A stretch of 64,000 nucleotides of DNA from Acidimicrobiia bacterium (GCA_040902765.1 JBBDWO010000002.1:124001-188000); one strand, 5' to 3'. Numbered from the stretch's first letter, positions 1-9,128 are shown. The notes: generated from the sequence alone by a model not told the origin. Program-made: numbers and translations.

Positions 1-383
1 GTGAAGGCGACCGGGTGGCGGTGCAGACCGGCACCACCGGTGAGGCGTGGGCCGAGGACAACCTGGCCACGCGCGGCGTGGAAGTCGTCTCCTACGAGGA
101 GGCAGCCGACACCTACATCGCCCTCGAGGGCGGTCAGGTGCAGGGTGTGATCTTCGACGAGCCCTCGGCTGCAGCCGAGACGGCCAACCGTCCGACGCTG
201 GCCATCGCCGATGTCATCTCCACCAACGAGGAGTATGGCTTCGGTGTCGATCCGGCCCGGAATGCTCTGCTCGAGGCGATGAACCAGGCGTTTGCCGACA
301 TGCTCGCCGACGGCACCTATCAGGCCATCTACGACAAGTGGTTCCCCGAGGCCCCAGCAGGAAGCGTCCTGTACAGCGGCTGA
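1..383 (+). CDS. ABC transporter substrate-binding protein, C-terminal part (amino-acid type)
   Basis: The open frame enters from the left edge and ends at TGA 381-383, leaving about 126 residues. The sequence (VAVQTGTTGEAWAEDNL, then GQVQGVIFDEP, ending YQAIYDKWFPEAP) matches the second lobe and C-terminus of family 3 periplasmic solute-binding proteins for polar amino acids. In that family the YxxIYxKWF ending is characteristic. It would act outside the membrane, handing ligand to a permease/ATPase pair that is not in this window. A strong hairpin follows 20 bp after the stop, so it probably ends its own transcript. The first GTG in the frame is internal, not the start. The ligand cannot be deduced. 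Confidence 0.85.
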   Translation, partial: EGDRVAVQTGTTGEAWAEDNLATRGVEVVSYEEAADTYIALEGGQVQGVIFDEPSAAAETANRPTLAIADVISTNEEYGFGVDPARNALLEAMNQAFADMLADGTYQAIYDKWFPEAPAGSVLYSG

Positions 384-402
384 GTGAGCCGACAGAGATG
401 AC

Positions 403-432
403 GTGGAGGGTCGCCATGGGGCGGCCCTCCAC
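403..432 (+). terminator. Stem-loop downstream of the solute-binding protein gene
   Basis: A 13-bp inverted repeat (GTGGAGGGTCGCC / GGCGGCCCTCCAC) with a 4-nt loop and one G-T pair lies 20 bp after the stop codon. No T-run follows, as is common for actinobacterial hairpin terminators. Confidence 0.6.
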
Positions 433-553
433 TCCGTTGCGGACCGGATGATCACCTTTCGCGACCCTCATCGGCGGCCGGACCTAGGTCACAGCACACC
501 GCTAAGATCGGCACCGGCCTTAATAGCCATACACAACTAGGGAGTTAAAAACA

Positions 554-1675
554 ATGCGACGACTGCGAACAACGTTCGCCTTGGTCATTGCGTTCGCGCT
601 CGTAGCCGCCGCCTGCGGCGACGACACGGGCGGTACGACCACGACGGGGGCGCCCGGCACGACCGCAGCGCCCGCCACCACCACCACTGAAGGCGATCCG
701 GATCCACGGGCGGGTTGGCCCGACTCGCTGATCTTCGGCTTCGTGCCTTCTCGTGAGGCGGAGGAGCTCCAGGACAACGTCGACGTGCTCGCCGGCATCC
801 TGGCCGACGCCCTCGACATGGAAGTGTCGGGCATCGTCACCTCGGACTACACCGCTCTCGGTGTCGCCCTGGGTACCGGTGAGGCACAGATCGGTGCGTT
901 CGCGCCCGCCAACTACGTGCTGGCGAGCCGGATCTACCCGAACATCGAGCTGCTGGCGCAGTCCGTGCGCTTCGGTTCGGCCACCTACCACGCCCAGTAC
1001 TTCACCAACGATGCGGCTGTCTGCGGTGCAGACACTCCGCCCATCGAGGGTGCGTACGGGTACGACGGGTTCGGCAACGTGGTCGCGGCAGGTCCGACCG
1101 ACACGCCTGCGCTGCAGGTCGGTTGGAATGGTGACGGCACCCGGGACGAGAGCGTCTCGGCTGGCCTCATCTGCCCGTCGCCGGTCGATGTCAGCGTGAT
1201 CGCTGGCGGAAACATGGCGTTCGGTACTGAGACCTCGACCTCGGGATACATCTTCCCGGTGCTCGAGCTCGAGGATGCTGGCCTGGAACAGGACGTCGAC
1301 TACGAGTCGTTCTACTCGGGCAGCCACGACAACTCGGTGCTGGCTGTCTACAGCGGTGACGCCGACTTCGGTGTCTCGTTCGACGACGCCCGCCGCAACG
1401 TGCGCCAGGCAAACCCGGACGTGGGTGAGAAGGTGATCGTGTTCAACATCTCGGCACCGATCTCAAACGACGTCATCGCCGTGGATGCCGCTCTTCCGGC
1501 CAGCCTGAAGGATGCCATCTACAAGGCGATCGCCGACGTGTTCGAGACCGAGGAGGGCCTGGCCCTCATGGACGCCATCTACTCGTGGACGGACGTTCGC
1601 CGTGCCGATGCGTCGACCGTGGCTTCGTTCGTGCTCATCGAGGCAGCCATCGACCGGCTCGGCTTCGGTTCGTAA
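554..1675 (+). CDS. phnD: Phosphonate/phosphite-type ABC transporter substrate-binding lipoprotein
   Basis: 373 aa. A lipoprotein signal (FALVIAFALVAAAC) places the lipidated Cys at residue 21, followed by a Thr/Gly/Ala-rich linker to about residue 55. The body (PDSLIFGFVPSREAEELQDN, GVALGTGEAQIGAFAPANYV, AVYSGDADFGVSFDDAR) is typical of the PhnD family, which captures phosphonates, phosphite or related oxyanions on the outer face of the membrane. AGGGAG at 539-544 is a plausible ribosome site for the ATG. phnC and two phnE-type permease genes follow. An 18-bp hairpin sits between this gene and phnC. No phosphonate-degrading genes are present, so the true ligand (phosphonate, phosphite, phosphate or other) is open. 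Confidence 0.88.
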   Translation: MRRLRTTFALVIAFALVAAACGDDTGGTTTTGAPGTTAAPATTTTEGDPDPRAGWPDSLIFGFVPSREAEELQDNVDVLAGILADALDMEVSGIVTSDYTALGVALGTGEAQIGAFAPANYVLASRIYPNIELLAQSVRFGSATYHAQYFTNDAAVCGADTPPIEGAYGYDGFGNVVAAGPTDTPALQVGWNGDGTRDESVSAGLICPSPVDVSVIAGGNMAFGTETSTSGYIFPVLELEDAGLEQDVDYESFYSGSHDNSVLAVYSGDADFGVSFDDARRNVRQANPDVGEKVIVFNISAPISNDVIAVDAALPASLKDAIYKAIADVFETEEGLALMDAIYSWTDVRRADASTVASFVLIEAAIDRLGFGS

Positions 1676-1692
1676 CCGACACCGAACAGACC

Positions 1693-1732
1693 AACCGAGT
1701 GAAGCCGCCCGTGAGGGCGGCTTCACTCGGTT
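1693..1732 (+). terminator. Perfect 18-bp hairpin between phnD and phnC
   Basis: AACCGAGTGAAGCCGCCC, loop GTGA, then the exact complement ending CGGTT. It lies 18 bp after the phnD stop. In an operon this position would attenuate transcription and give more binding protein than ATPase and permease, a common arrangement for solute-binding proteins. Confidence 0.75.
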
Positions 1733-1826
1733 GTGGAGCGCCACGGCCTCCCTGTGTTCTGCCATGCGACGCCATCGGTCGACTCACTAGGCTCGCCCTC
1801 GCCCGACCAGGAGAGACGAGCCACCG

Positions 1827-2600
1827 ATGATCGAGTTCACCAACGTCGAGGTCACCTACCCCGGTGGGCTCAAAGCCCTCAAGGACGTGAGCGTCACCAT
1901 CGACAGCGGCGAACTCGTCGTGATCGTCGGTCTGTCCGGCGCCGGCAAGTCGACCTTCCTGAGGGCCATCAACGGTTTCGTCCCGATCACCAACGGTTCC
2001 GTCAGGGTCAACGGGGTCGAGGTGCGCGGCGCCAGGAGCAGCGCCCTTCGGGAGTTGCGCTCCGAGATCGGCATGATTTACCAGACGTTCAACCTGGTGA
2101 ACCGAACCACCGTGATCAACAACGTCCTCATGGGACGCCTGGCCAAGGTTGGTTTCATGCGGGCCATGCTCGGCCTGTGGCCCGCCGCCGACAAGGAGCT
2201 CGCCCTCCAGGCTCTCGAACGGGTCGACATCATCGAGAAGGCGTACGTGCGGGCCAGCAATCTCTCCGGAGGCCAGCAGCAGCGGGTCGGAATCGCCCGG
2301 GCGCTCGCTCAGGCGCCCAAGGTGGTGCTGGCCGACGAGCCGGTGGCGAGCCTCGACCCGGTGACCTCCCACACCGTGATGCAAGACCTTCGCCGGATCA
2401 ACCGCGACCTCGGTATCACCACGATCATCAACCTCCACTTCCTCGACCTCGCCCGCCAGTATGGCAAGCGCCTAATCGGGCTGCGTGACGGTGAGCTGGT
2501 TTACGACGGCGACATCGCCGATGTGACCGAGACGACATTCCGCGACATCTACGGGCGATCGGTCACCCCCGACGATCTGCTGGAAGGCGCCGACCTGTGA
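1827..2600 (+). CDS. phnC: Phosphonate-type ABC transporter ATP-binding protein
   Basis: 257 aa, the usual PhnC length. Walker A GLSGAGKST lies near residue 36, signature LSGGQQQRVGIARAL near 148, Walker B VVLADEPVASLDP near 168, and the H-loop in IINLHFLDLARQYG. The N-terminus (IEFTNVEVTYPGG) fits a start at ATG 1827. It would power uptake through the two PhnE-type permeases encoded next. The permease start GTG overlaps its TGA, indicating translational coupling. All catalytic motifs look intact. Confidence 0.93.
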   Translation: MIEFTNVEVTYPGGLKALKDVSVTIDSGELVVIVGLSGAGKSTFLRAINGFVPITNGSVRVNGVEVRGARSSALRELRSEIGMIYQTFNLVNRTTVINNVLMGRLAKVGFMRAMLGLWPAADKELALQALERVDIIEKAYVRASNLSGGQQQRVGIARALAQAPKVVLADEPVASLDPVTSHTVMQDLRRINRDLGITTIINLHFLDLARQYGKRLIGLRDGELVYDGDIADVTETTFRDIYGRSVTPDDLLEGADL

Positions 2601-3967
2601 CCGTGGAGGGGGCGGTCGCGCAGGCGCGCCCCGAGGCTCCACGGCGGGCCTCATCGATGGCCCTCTCTCTCGTCGTGGCCACCACAGCCCTCCTCGTGGG
2701 AAGCCTCTCGGGCTTCGTGGCGTACGGCATCGCCTGGGGGCTGATCGCGGCCGCTGGCCTCCTCCTCGCCCTCAGCATGGGAGGAGTCGAGACCGACCTG
2801 GCCCAGCGCGTCGTGCTGGCGGCTGGATTTATGGCCTCCACCGTCGCCGCGACCAGGGTCCTTCCCGATACCCCCGAGACGATCGATGTTCTCCTGTGCC
2901 TTCAGTTCGCCGCCGCCTGGATACCGGCGGGCATCGCCTGCGCATGGGTGGCCAGACGCCATGGAGCACGGCCGGCGTCGTCGATGAACACGGTGCTCGT
3001 CTGGATCCTGGGCGGTGCCTTCGCCATCCCGGCCGCTCAGACCCTTGGTGTGCTCAGGCCGATCGACTCGCTGCGGCGAGGCCTGGAACCGGAGTTCGGA
3101 CGCGGCGACTACGCCATCATCGCCCTCGTCGTCGCCGCCGTGGGTCTGGCCGCCTTCCTCGCCGCGGTGACCCACCTTCCCGGTCTGGCCACCGGGAGCG
3201 CCGTCATCCTGTTCACGGCGTTCGCCGGTGCCAGCGTGGGATTCACCATCCCCGGCCTCATCGCCAAGATCGCCAACATCGTCAACCTGCCGAACTTCTG
3301 GCCCCCCGACTTCGGATGGGCGATCGGTGAGGGTTCCTGGTGGTGGTTGCCGTCGTGGGAGTTCGGGGCTCCCCTCCGGGAGAATCCGATCATCGAAACC
3401 CTCCGCATCGGCATCACGGCCACGGTGGTCGGGTGCCTCGCCGCATTGCCCGTGGCCTTCATGGCATCGACACTGACCTCGCCCAACAAGACCACCTACT
3501 TGGTCGACAAGGGGTTCATGAATGTCACCAGGACCATCCCCGACCTGTTCTGGGCGGCGATCTTCGTGGCCTCGGTCGGAGCCGGTGCGTTCGCCGGCAC
3601 CCTCGCTCTCACCATCTTCTGCATGGCGATCATGGCGAAGTTGCTCTCCGAGACCATCGACGCCGCCAGTCCGGGACCCCTCGAGGCGGCGAAGGCCGCA
3701 GGCTCCCGCCACTTCCCGGCGGTCCGCACCGCAGTACTGCCCCAGGTCCTCCCCAACTACGTCGCCTACTCGCTCTACATCTTCGAACTGAGCATCCGGG
3801 CCTCGTTCGTGATCGGACTCGTCGGCGGCGGCGGTATCGGCCGCGTCCTCGAAGCCCAACGGGTCTTCTACAAGTTCGACCGCATCCTCGCCATCGTCAT
3901 CGTGATCGGCATCGTCGTGTTCATCCTCGAGCAGATCAGCGTCGCCCTGCGGAGGCGCCTCGTATGA
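2597..3967 (+). CDS. phnE: PhnE-type permease with long N-terminal membrane extension
   Basis: 456 aa against roughly 260-300 for ordinary PhnE. The last about 250 residues carry the permease core, including the cytoplasmic EAA-like loop (LEAAKAAGSRHFPAVRTAVL) and a C-terminal GLVGGGGIGRVL segment. The first about 200 residues are mostly hydrophobic, with roughly six extra predicted membrane segments that are not part of the standard fold. GTG 2597 overlaps the phnC stop, and the end overlaps the next permease by ATGA. The extension may be a lineage-specific anchoring or regulatory domain; I do not recognise it. Confidence 0.88.
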   Translation: MTVEGAVAQARPEAPRRASSMALSLVVATTALLVGSLSGFVAYGIAWGLIAAAGLLLALSMGGVETDLAQRVVLAAGFMASTVAATRVLPDTPETIDVLLCLQFAAAWIPAGIACAWVARRHGARPASSMNTVLVWILGGAFAIPAAQTLGVLRPIDSLRRGLEPEFGRGDYAIIALVVAAVGLAAFLAAVTHLPGLATGSAVILFTAFAGASVGFTIPGLIAKIANIVNLPNFWPPDFGWAIGEGSWWWLPSWEFGAPLRENPIIETLRIGITATVVGCLAALPVAFMASTLTSPNKTTYLVDKGFMNVTRTIPDLFWAAIFVASVGAGAFAGTLALTIFCMAIMAKLLSETIDAASPGPLEAAKAAGSRHFPAVRTAVLPQVLPNYVAYSLYIFELSIRASFVIGLVGGGGIGRVLEAQRVFYKFDRILAIVIVIGIVVFILEQISVALRRRLV

Positions 3968-4920
3968 ACCTCGAGACCCACGAAGCCATGGCGAGCGGCG
4001 CGTTGCGTCCCAGGGAGCCTCGCGGCCCCAAGATCTTTCGGTGGGTGATCGGCATCGCCATCGTGGTGCCATTCCTGTGGTCGGCGGCCGGACTCAACGT
4101 GTCGATCGATCGCCTGCTGTCCGCCCCGGCCGACATCTGGAACATCGTCCACCGCATGTTCCCCCCGGACCTGAGTCCCGAGACGGTCCAGCGCGCCCTG
4201 CCGAAGGTCATGGAGTCGCTGTTCATCGCCTGGGTCGGGACGATGATGGCGGCCGTGATCTCGCTCCCGCTGTCCTTCCTCGCGGCAAGGAATGTGACGT
4301 CGCGGACCACCAGCGCCATCGTCCGACAGATCTTCATCATGATCAGGTCGGTCCCCGAGGTCCTCCTGGCGATGGTCCTCATCCCGGTGACCGGTCTGGG
4401 AGCGTGGACCGGAACTCTCGCCATCGGCCTGCACTCCATCGGCACCCTTGGAAAGCTCTCGTCAGAAGTCGTAGAAGGCATCGAGCCCGGACCGGTGGAG
4501 GCCGTCGCAGGAGTCGGCGGCACCAAACTCGCTCAGGTCAGGTTCGGCATCGTGCCTCAGGTGATGCCGGCGATCATGGCCTACTGGCTCTATCGCTTCG
4601 AGATCAACATCCGCGCCTCAGCAGTCCTCGGCGTCGTCGGGGCCGGCGGAATCGGGCTCGAGTTGGTGAACCAGCTGGCCTTCCACAACTACGCCCGGGT
4701 GGGCACCGTCCTGCTCCTCACCATCGTCGTGGTTCTGGTGATCGACACCATCTCGGCGAAACTGCGCCGCCGCATCATCACCGGCGAGCGTGAGCCGGGT
4801 CCCGTGGCGATGTTCCTCGGCGCCGGTCGTACCCAGCGGCTGGCGATGATCACCTTTGCGGTTCTGGCGACCTGGTTCATCGTGTTCATGCTCATCCAGA
4901 TGCAGAGCACCCCGGCCTAG
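3964..4920 (+). CDS. phnE: PhnE-type permease (second subunit)
   Basis: 318 aa from ATG 3964, which overlaps the TGA of the preceding permease, so that start is preferred over a longer upstream frame. It has the standard PhnE layout: an N-terminal membrane segment near residues 27-45, a core with TMs, the EAA-type loop (VEAVAGVGGTKLAQVRFGIV) and GVVGAGGIGLELVNQLAF near the C-terminus. With the longer permease it probably forms a heterodimer, driven by PhnC and fed by PhnD. The last about 30 residues form one more hydrophobic helix beyond the usual end. Confidence 0.9.
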   Translation: MNLETHEAMASGALRPREPRGPKIFRWVIGIAIVVPFLWSAAGLNVSIDRLLSAPADIWNIVHRMFPPDLSPETVQRALPKVMESLFIAWVGTMMAAVISLPLSFLAARNVTSRTTSAIVRQIFIMIRSVPEVLLAMVLIPVTGLGAWTGTLAIGLHSIGTLGKLSSEVVEGIEPGPVEAVAGVGGTKLAQVRFGIVPQVMPAIMAYWLYRFEINIRASAVLGVVGAGGIGLELVNQLAFHNYARVGTVLLLTIVVVLVIDTISAKLRRRIITGEREPGPVAMFLGAGRTQRLAMITFAVLATWFIVFMLIQMQSTPA

Positions 4921-4981
4921 GTTCGAGTGAGGCCGGCCACCCGATAGGCTCGACATGGCCGTCGCGACTGGGAACTGGTGA

Positions 4982-6010
4982 ATGGTGACCGGTGATTCGA
5001 AACTGATCCGCCGCACCCGTACCGACATCGAGGCGTGGGAGGCGACGAACCTCTCCCCCGCCGCCACCCGAGCCGCCGACTCCCGGGGCAGGGCGGAACC
5101 AGAGCCTCTCGACCCGGTGCGCACGGTGTTCCAGCGCGACCGGGATCGCATCCTGCACTCGAAGGCCTTCCGGCGCCTGAAGCACAAGACCCAGGTGTTC
5201 ATGAACCCCGACGGTGACCACTTCGTCACCCGGCTCACCCACACCCTCCAGGTCACGCAGATCGGGCGCTCCCTGGCCGTGGGACTCGGCCTCAACGAAG
5301 CCCTCACCGAGGCCATCTGTCTCGGTCACGATGTCGGCCACTCCCCGTTCGGTCATACGGGCGAGGACGCGCTCACCCCCTACGTCAAGGGCGAGTGGCA
5401 TCACGCCGCGCAGAGCGTTCGCATCCTCGATCGGCTCGAACCGATCAATCTCACCTGGGAGGTCCGTGACGGGATCCGCGCCCACTCGTGGAAGATCGAC
5501 CCTCCGCCGGCGACCCAGGAAGGCATGGTGTGTCGATTCGCCGACCGGATCGCCTATCTCACCCACGACGTGGATGACGCCGTCCGGGCCGGCGTGATCG
5601 GGTACCACCACCTGCCCGACGGTCCCCGACGGGTGTTCGGTGAGCCCGGATCCGAGTGGATCTCGGTCATGATCGACGCGGTGATCACCGAGTCGGTGGC
5701 CCAGGGCACGGTGTCGATGACCGAGCCGGTGCTCGAGGCGATGCACGACATCAGGGCGTTCATGTTCGAACGCGTGTACCTGCGTCCTGAGGCCGAAGCC
5801 GAACGGGAACAGGCGATCGAGATCATCCAGAGCCTCGTCGAGCACTACCGCAAGCATCCCGATGCGATCCCCGACAGCTACCGCGACGAGACCGACCCCA
5901 CGCTCGCCGCCATCGACTACGTGGCCGGGATGACCGACCGGTTCGCCATTCGCGACTTCGAGCGACTCGGCGGCGTGATGAAGACCGACCTGGCCGGCTC
6001 GACGCCCTGA
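4982..6010 (+). CDS. dgt: Deoxyguanosinetriphosphate triphosphohydrolase-like protein (HD domain)
   Basis: 342 aa. The family opening DRDRILHSKAFRRLKHKTQV is followed by the HD metal-binding residues: His in THTLQVTQIGR, His-Asp in CLGHDVGHSPFGHTGED and Asp in RFADRIAYLTHD. Such enzymes hydrolyse dNTPs to deoxynucleoside plus triphosphate and trim dNTP pools. This is the shorter, type-2-like form common in Actinobacteria, lacking the long C-terminal domain of enterobacterial Dgt. It stands alone 60 bp after the transporter operon and may be co-transcribed or have its own promoter. Substrate preference cannot be read from sequence. Confidence 0.92.
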   Translation: MVTGDSKLIRRTRTDIEAWEATNLSPAATRAADSRGRAEPEPLDPVRTVFQRDRDRILHSKAFRRLKHKTQVFMNPDGDHFVTRLTHTLQVTQIGRSLAVGLGLNEALTEAICLGHDVGHSPFGHTGEDALTPYVKGEWHHAAQSVRILDRLEPINLTWEVRDGIRAHSWKIDPPPATQEGMVCRFADRIAYLTHDVDDAVRAGVIGYHHLPDGPRRVFGEPGSEWISVMIDAVITESVAQGTVSMTEPVLEAMHDIRAFMFERVYLRPEAEAEREQAIEIIQSLVEHYRKHPDAIPDSYRDETDPTLAAIDYVAGMTDRFAIRDFERLGGVMKTDLAGSTP

Positions 6011-6060
6011 GTCGCTGGGCCTCACCTGGCTGCTCGAGATCTTCGACGTGCTCGATGTAT

Positions 6061-6132
6061 CGATTTCCGCCCCGTAGGGGGAGGTGGCTCGGACCGCAGG
6101 GCCGAGACGAAGGGGAGGCCAAGCGCGTCGCG
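6061..6132 (-). repeat. Dispersed palindromic repeat, copy A
   Basis: Read on the minus strand this 72-bp block aligns along its length with 56666-56733. Shared pieces include CGCGACGCG, a C-rich run, a CGGCC-TGCGG hairpin, and CCACCTCCCCC followed by a G-run and GAAA. It lies between dgt and the opposing membrane-protein gene, with no open frame of its own. Confidence 0.6.
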
Positions 6133-6166
6133 AGGCTCTCGGAGCGTCCGGGTCCACGGCGCCCGC

Positions 6167-7033
6167 CTACCGGTTTCCTCCCCAACCGCCGCGAAGGCGC
6201 CGGGCAACGGACCACGTCGCCGTCACGGCGAGGACGACGCCCACGGGCGCCATCGAAGCCATCCCGACAGGTCCGCGCCACACCACGGCGATCACACACG
6301 CCGTGCCAGCCCAACCGGTGGCCGCCCGTACCCGCCTGGTGTCGATCGGAACGGGCCGACGATCCGCGGTGGACTCGACCCGAACGAGTAGCGCTGCGCT
6401 GGTGGAAAGAGCCACGGCCACCAGCCACCAACCCGAGTGGGCGGTCCATGCCTCCGGCAGACCAAGCGTGCCCGCTGCCCGGGCCGCGGCGAGGGAAACG
6501 GCCGTCGCCAGGCCGGCACCTACGAGCACGGTGCGACGGCTCCTCGCGTCGAACACCGTCGATGAGGCGATGGCAACGAGGGCCAGCAGCGCCAGCGCCA
6601 GGCCCCCCTCGCTGGTGCTCGCCCAGATGGTGAAGGCGCCGACCACGATCATGTCGACGGCGTAGGGGGCGGCCCCGGTCGTGCCGGCCACCACTCGGAC
6701 TGCCAACAGCCACACGGCAACCACGGCGAGGGATGGCGATCCGAAGACGGTCGCCCACGGCGCTGCGACCGCGGCCAGCGATGCTGCCACCGGATGATCG
6801 GGATTCAGCTCCCGGGTCACCGCCCAGGCGAGGAACGACGATCCTCCCGCAGCGATCCCGGCCCGGACGGCATCGGCCAGGCCGCCGCCGGTGAGAAGGC
6901 TCCCGATGCCGGCTACCGACCCGGCCGCCAGGGGAAGGGCGATCGACAGCCGGTTCGACAGAAGCCGAAAGTCCATCGGACGGCCCAGCCCACTGCGGAG
7001 TGACCTGTGGGGCCGGGGGGCACGCTCGCTCAT
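6167..7033 (-). CDS. Hypothetical multi-pass membrane protein
   Basis: 288 aa with about eight hydrophobic segments, including LSIALPLAAGSVAGIGSLL, SLAVVAVWLLAVRVVAG, LALALLALVAIASSTVF and ACVIAVVWRGPVGMASMAPV. The N-terminus is basic and Arg-rich, and the C-terminal tail (RRLRGGWGGNR) is basic. I recognise no family motif. It is followed 16 bp downstream of the start of the next minus-strand gene's end, so it may share a transcript with the GGDEF/EAL gene upstream of it. Function unknown. Confidence 0.7.
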   Translation of the reverse strand: MSERAPRPHRSLRSGLGRPMDFRLLSNRLSIALPLAAGSVAGIGSLLTGGGLADAVRAGIAAGGSSFLAWAVTRELNPDHPVAASLAAVAAPWATVFGSPSLAVVAVWLLAVRVVAGTTGAAPYAVDMIVVGAFTIWASTSEGGLALALLALVAIASSTVFDARSRRTVLVGAGLATAVSLAAARAAGTLGLPEAWTAHSGWWLVAVALSTSAALLVRVESTADRRPVPIDTRRVRAATGWAGTACVIAVVWRGPVGMASMAPVGVVLAVTATWSVARRLRGGWGGNR

Positions 7034-7049
7034 CCGACGACCATAGGCG

Positions 7050-9083
7050 TCAGGTGTCGCGATCCTCGGCGGTGTCGAGTTCTTCGGTGGTCAGACGGGC
7101 CTGAGTCAGCCAGGCGCTCAGGTCGGTGAACGGCATCGGTCGGGCCAGGTAGTAGCCCTGAACCAGGTCGCATCCGGCGTATCGGAGTTGATCCCAGGTA
7201 GCGCGATCCTCGACCCCCTCGGCGACGACGCGCATGTCAAGGGCATGGACCAGGGCGATCGTGGAACGCACGATCGCCGCCGACCGAGCGTCGGAGCTCA
7301 TGCCCATGACGAACGAGCGGTCGATCTTGACCTCGTCCACGGGAAGCGACGACAGGTAGGACAGGGACGAGTACCCGGTGCCGAAGTCGTCGATGCTGAG
7401 CTCCACGCCCAATTCGTCCAGGCTCTCCAGCACCTGGCGCGCCTTGGCAGAGTCAGCCATCATCGTCGACTCGGTCACCTCGAGGATCACGGCGCTCGGG
7501 TCGATGCCGCTCTCCCCGATGATCTCGGCGAGCATCCCGGGAAAGGCCGAGTCATTCAGCGACGACGGGGCGATGTTCACCGCGATCGACAACCCGTCGC
7601 GATCCGCCCCGAGGCGGACGCCGTCGGCGAGTGCGGTGCGGAGAACCAACTCGGTGAGCGGACGGATCAAGCCGGTGCGCTCGGCGAGTCCGATGAACTC
7701 GTCGGGCGGGATCGAACCGTGGCGAGCGTGCGTCCACCGCGCCAGCGCCTCGAAGCCCGTCACCCTGCCATCGGCCAGATCCGCCTTCGGCTGATAGTGG
7801 ACGCCGAGACCACCGCTGTCGATGGCGGCGCGGAGTTCTGCCGCCAGCGCCAGACGACGCGTGCTGTACCGATCGTGCTGTGTGTCGTACACCTCGATGG
7901 CGGCGACCGTCCGCTTGGCCTCGTACATCGCCACCTCGGCGCGACGCAGCAGCGCCGTGCCCTCGGTTCCGTGTTCCGGTGCCAGCGCGATCCCGATGCT
8001 CGCCGTCACCTGAAGGGTCAGCCCTTCGGTGATCAGCGGTCGCTGAACGGCATCGGCGAAACGACGCGCTTCGGCGGCCGCTCCGGTGAACCCGTCGACG
8101 CCACGAATGACCACTCCGAACTCGTCGCCACCAAGACGCGCCACGTGCTCCCCGGGACGCGCCGCCTCGGTGAGCCGGCTCGCCATCTCGCGCAGCACGA
8201 CATCACCCCGTTGGTGTCCCAGGGTCTCGTTGATCTCCTTGAACAGGTCCAGGTCGATGAGGAGCACGGCGACTGTCTCCGAATTCCCCCTAGCGGTACG
8301 GATGGCATCCTCGGTGACGATCGAGAACTGGAGCCGGTTGGGGAGTCCGGTGAGGCCATCGTGGAGCACCTGGTGGTCCTTCTGGCTGATCTCGCGCTGC
8401 AGTCGCTCCATGAGCCGCACACGCTCGAAGGCGATGCGCGCCCGCCCCGCCAACTCTCCCAACTGACCGAGGTCTGCGGTCGAGACGGTCCTGCCTTCCG
8501 CCAGGCCGACGACGATGGTGGTGTCGCTACCGCCGCCGCCTCGCAGGATCACCAGCATCCCGTCTCGAACGCCGGCCTCGCCGTAGTGAGCGACCACGTC
8601 GGCCGGCGCCTCGACGAGTGGGATCGGTATGTCGACACGCTCTGCGCCGCCCAAGGCGGCCAGCAGCCTCGGCGTCGCCGGGCGTCGAGTGGGAGACCCT
8701 TCACCTGAACGGCGCGCGGTCGCCGTCGATCCGACCCCGCGCGCCATGACGACCTCGGCCACATCCGCCCCGAATACCTCAAGGCAGGTGTCGATGGTGG
8801 CGACGACGAGCTCGTCGGTGGTGTCGGCGATCTCACACACCGCGGCGAATCGATGGGTGACCTCGAGATCGTCGAGCCGGCGAGCAACCGTTCGGTGGGA
8901 CCGCCATGACCCCCACGCCAGCATGGCGGCTAGGCCGGACAGGACCCCGCCCGCGGCTGCACCGATCGCTCCCCAGGGTCGGAGTGCCAGCAGGGCACCC
9001 GCTCCTGCGGCGATCACGACGGCCGTGAACGGCCGACCACGGTTCCAACGACGCTGGTGAGGCATGCCCTGTTCCATCGGCAA
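7050..9083 (-). CDS. Membrane-anchored GGDEF/EAL cyclic-di-GMP protein
   Basis: 677 aa. There are two N-terminal TM segments (about 17-60) and a GAF-like region (about 75-215, CEIADTTDELVVATIDTCLE). A diguanylate cyclase domain follows (about 235-400) with intact RLGGDEFGVV, then a phosphodiesterase domain (about 415-665) with GFEALARW, SIDDFGTGYSSLSYL and VDEVKIDRSF. Both active-site signatures look intact, so it could make and/or degrade c-di-GMP. In the exact I-site register five residues before GGDEF the motif reads RPGE rather than RxxD, so product inhibition may be weakened. It is divergent from the lipid-kinase gene, with starts 45 bp apart. Confidence 0.93.
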   Translation of the reverse strand: MPMEQGMPHQRRWNRGRPFTAVVIAAGAGALLALRPWGAIGAAAGGVLSGLAAMLAWGSWRSHRTVARRLDDLEVTHRFAAVCEIADTTDELVVATIDTCLEVFGADVAEVVMARGVGSTATARRSGEGSPTRRPATPRLLAALGGAERVDIPIPLVEAPADVVAHYGEAGVRDGMLVILRGGGGSDTTIVVGLAEGRTVSTADLGQLGELAGRARIAFERVRLMERLQREISQKDHQVLHDGLTGLPNRLQFSIVTEDAIRTARGNSETVAVLLIDLDLFKEINETLGHQRGDVVLREMASRLTEAARPGEHVARLGGDEFGVVIRGVDGFTGAAAEARRFADAVQRPLITEGLTLQVTASIGIALAPEHGTEGTALLRRAEVAMYEAKRTVAAIEVYDTQHDRYSTRRLALAAELRAAIDSGGLGVHYQPKADLADGRVTGFEALARWTHARHGSIPPDEFIGLAERTGLIRPLTELVLRTALADGVRLGADRDGLSIAVNIAPSSLNDSAFPGMLAEIIGESGIDPSAVILEVTESTMMADSAKARQVLESLDELGVELSIDDFGTGYSSLSYLSSLPVDEVKIDRSFVMGMSSDARSAAIVRSTIALVHALDMRVVAEGVEDRATWDQLRYAGCDLVQGYYLARPMPFTDLSAWLTQARLTTEELDTAEDRDT

Positions 9084-9128
9084 AACCTAGCGATACTCAA
9101 GCCCGGGCCACCTGAGTACCCTGCGGCG

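Noticed and set aside
2651-4072. 473-codon minus-strand frame opposite the phnE genes
   Set aside because: Asp/Glu/Gly/His-rich antisense composition without domain signals.
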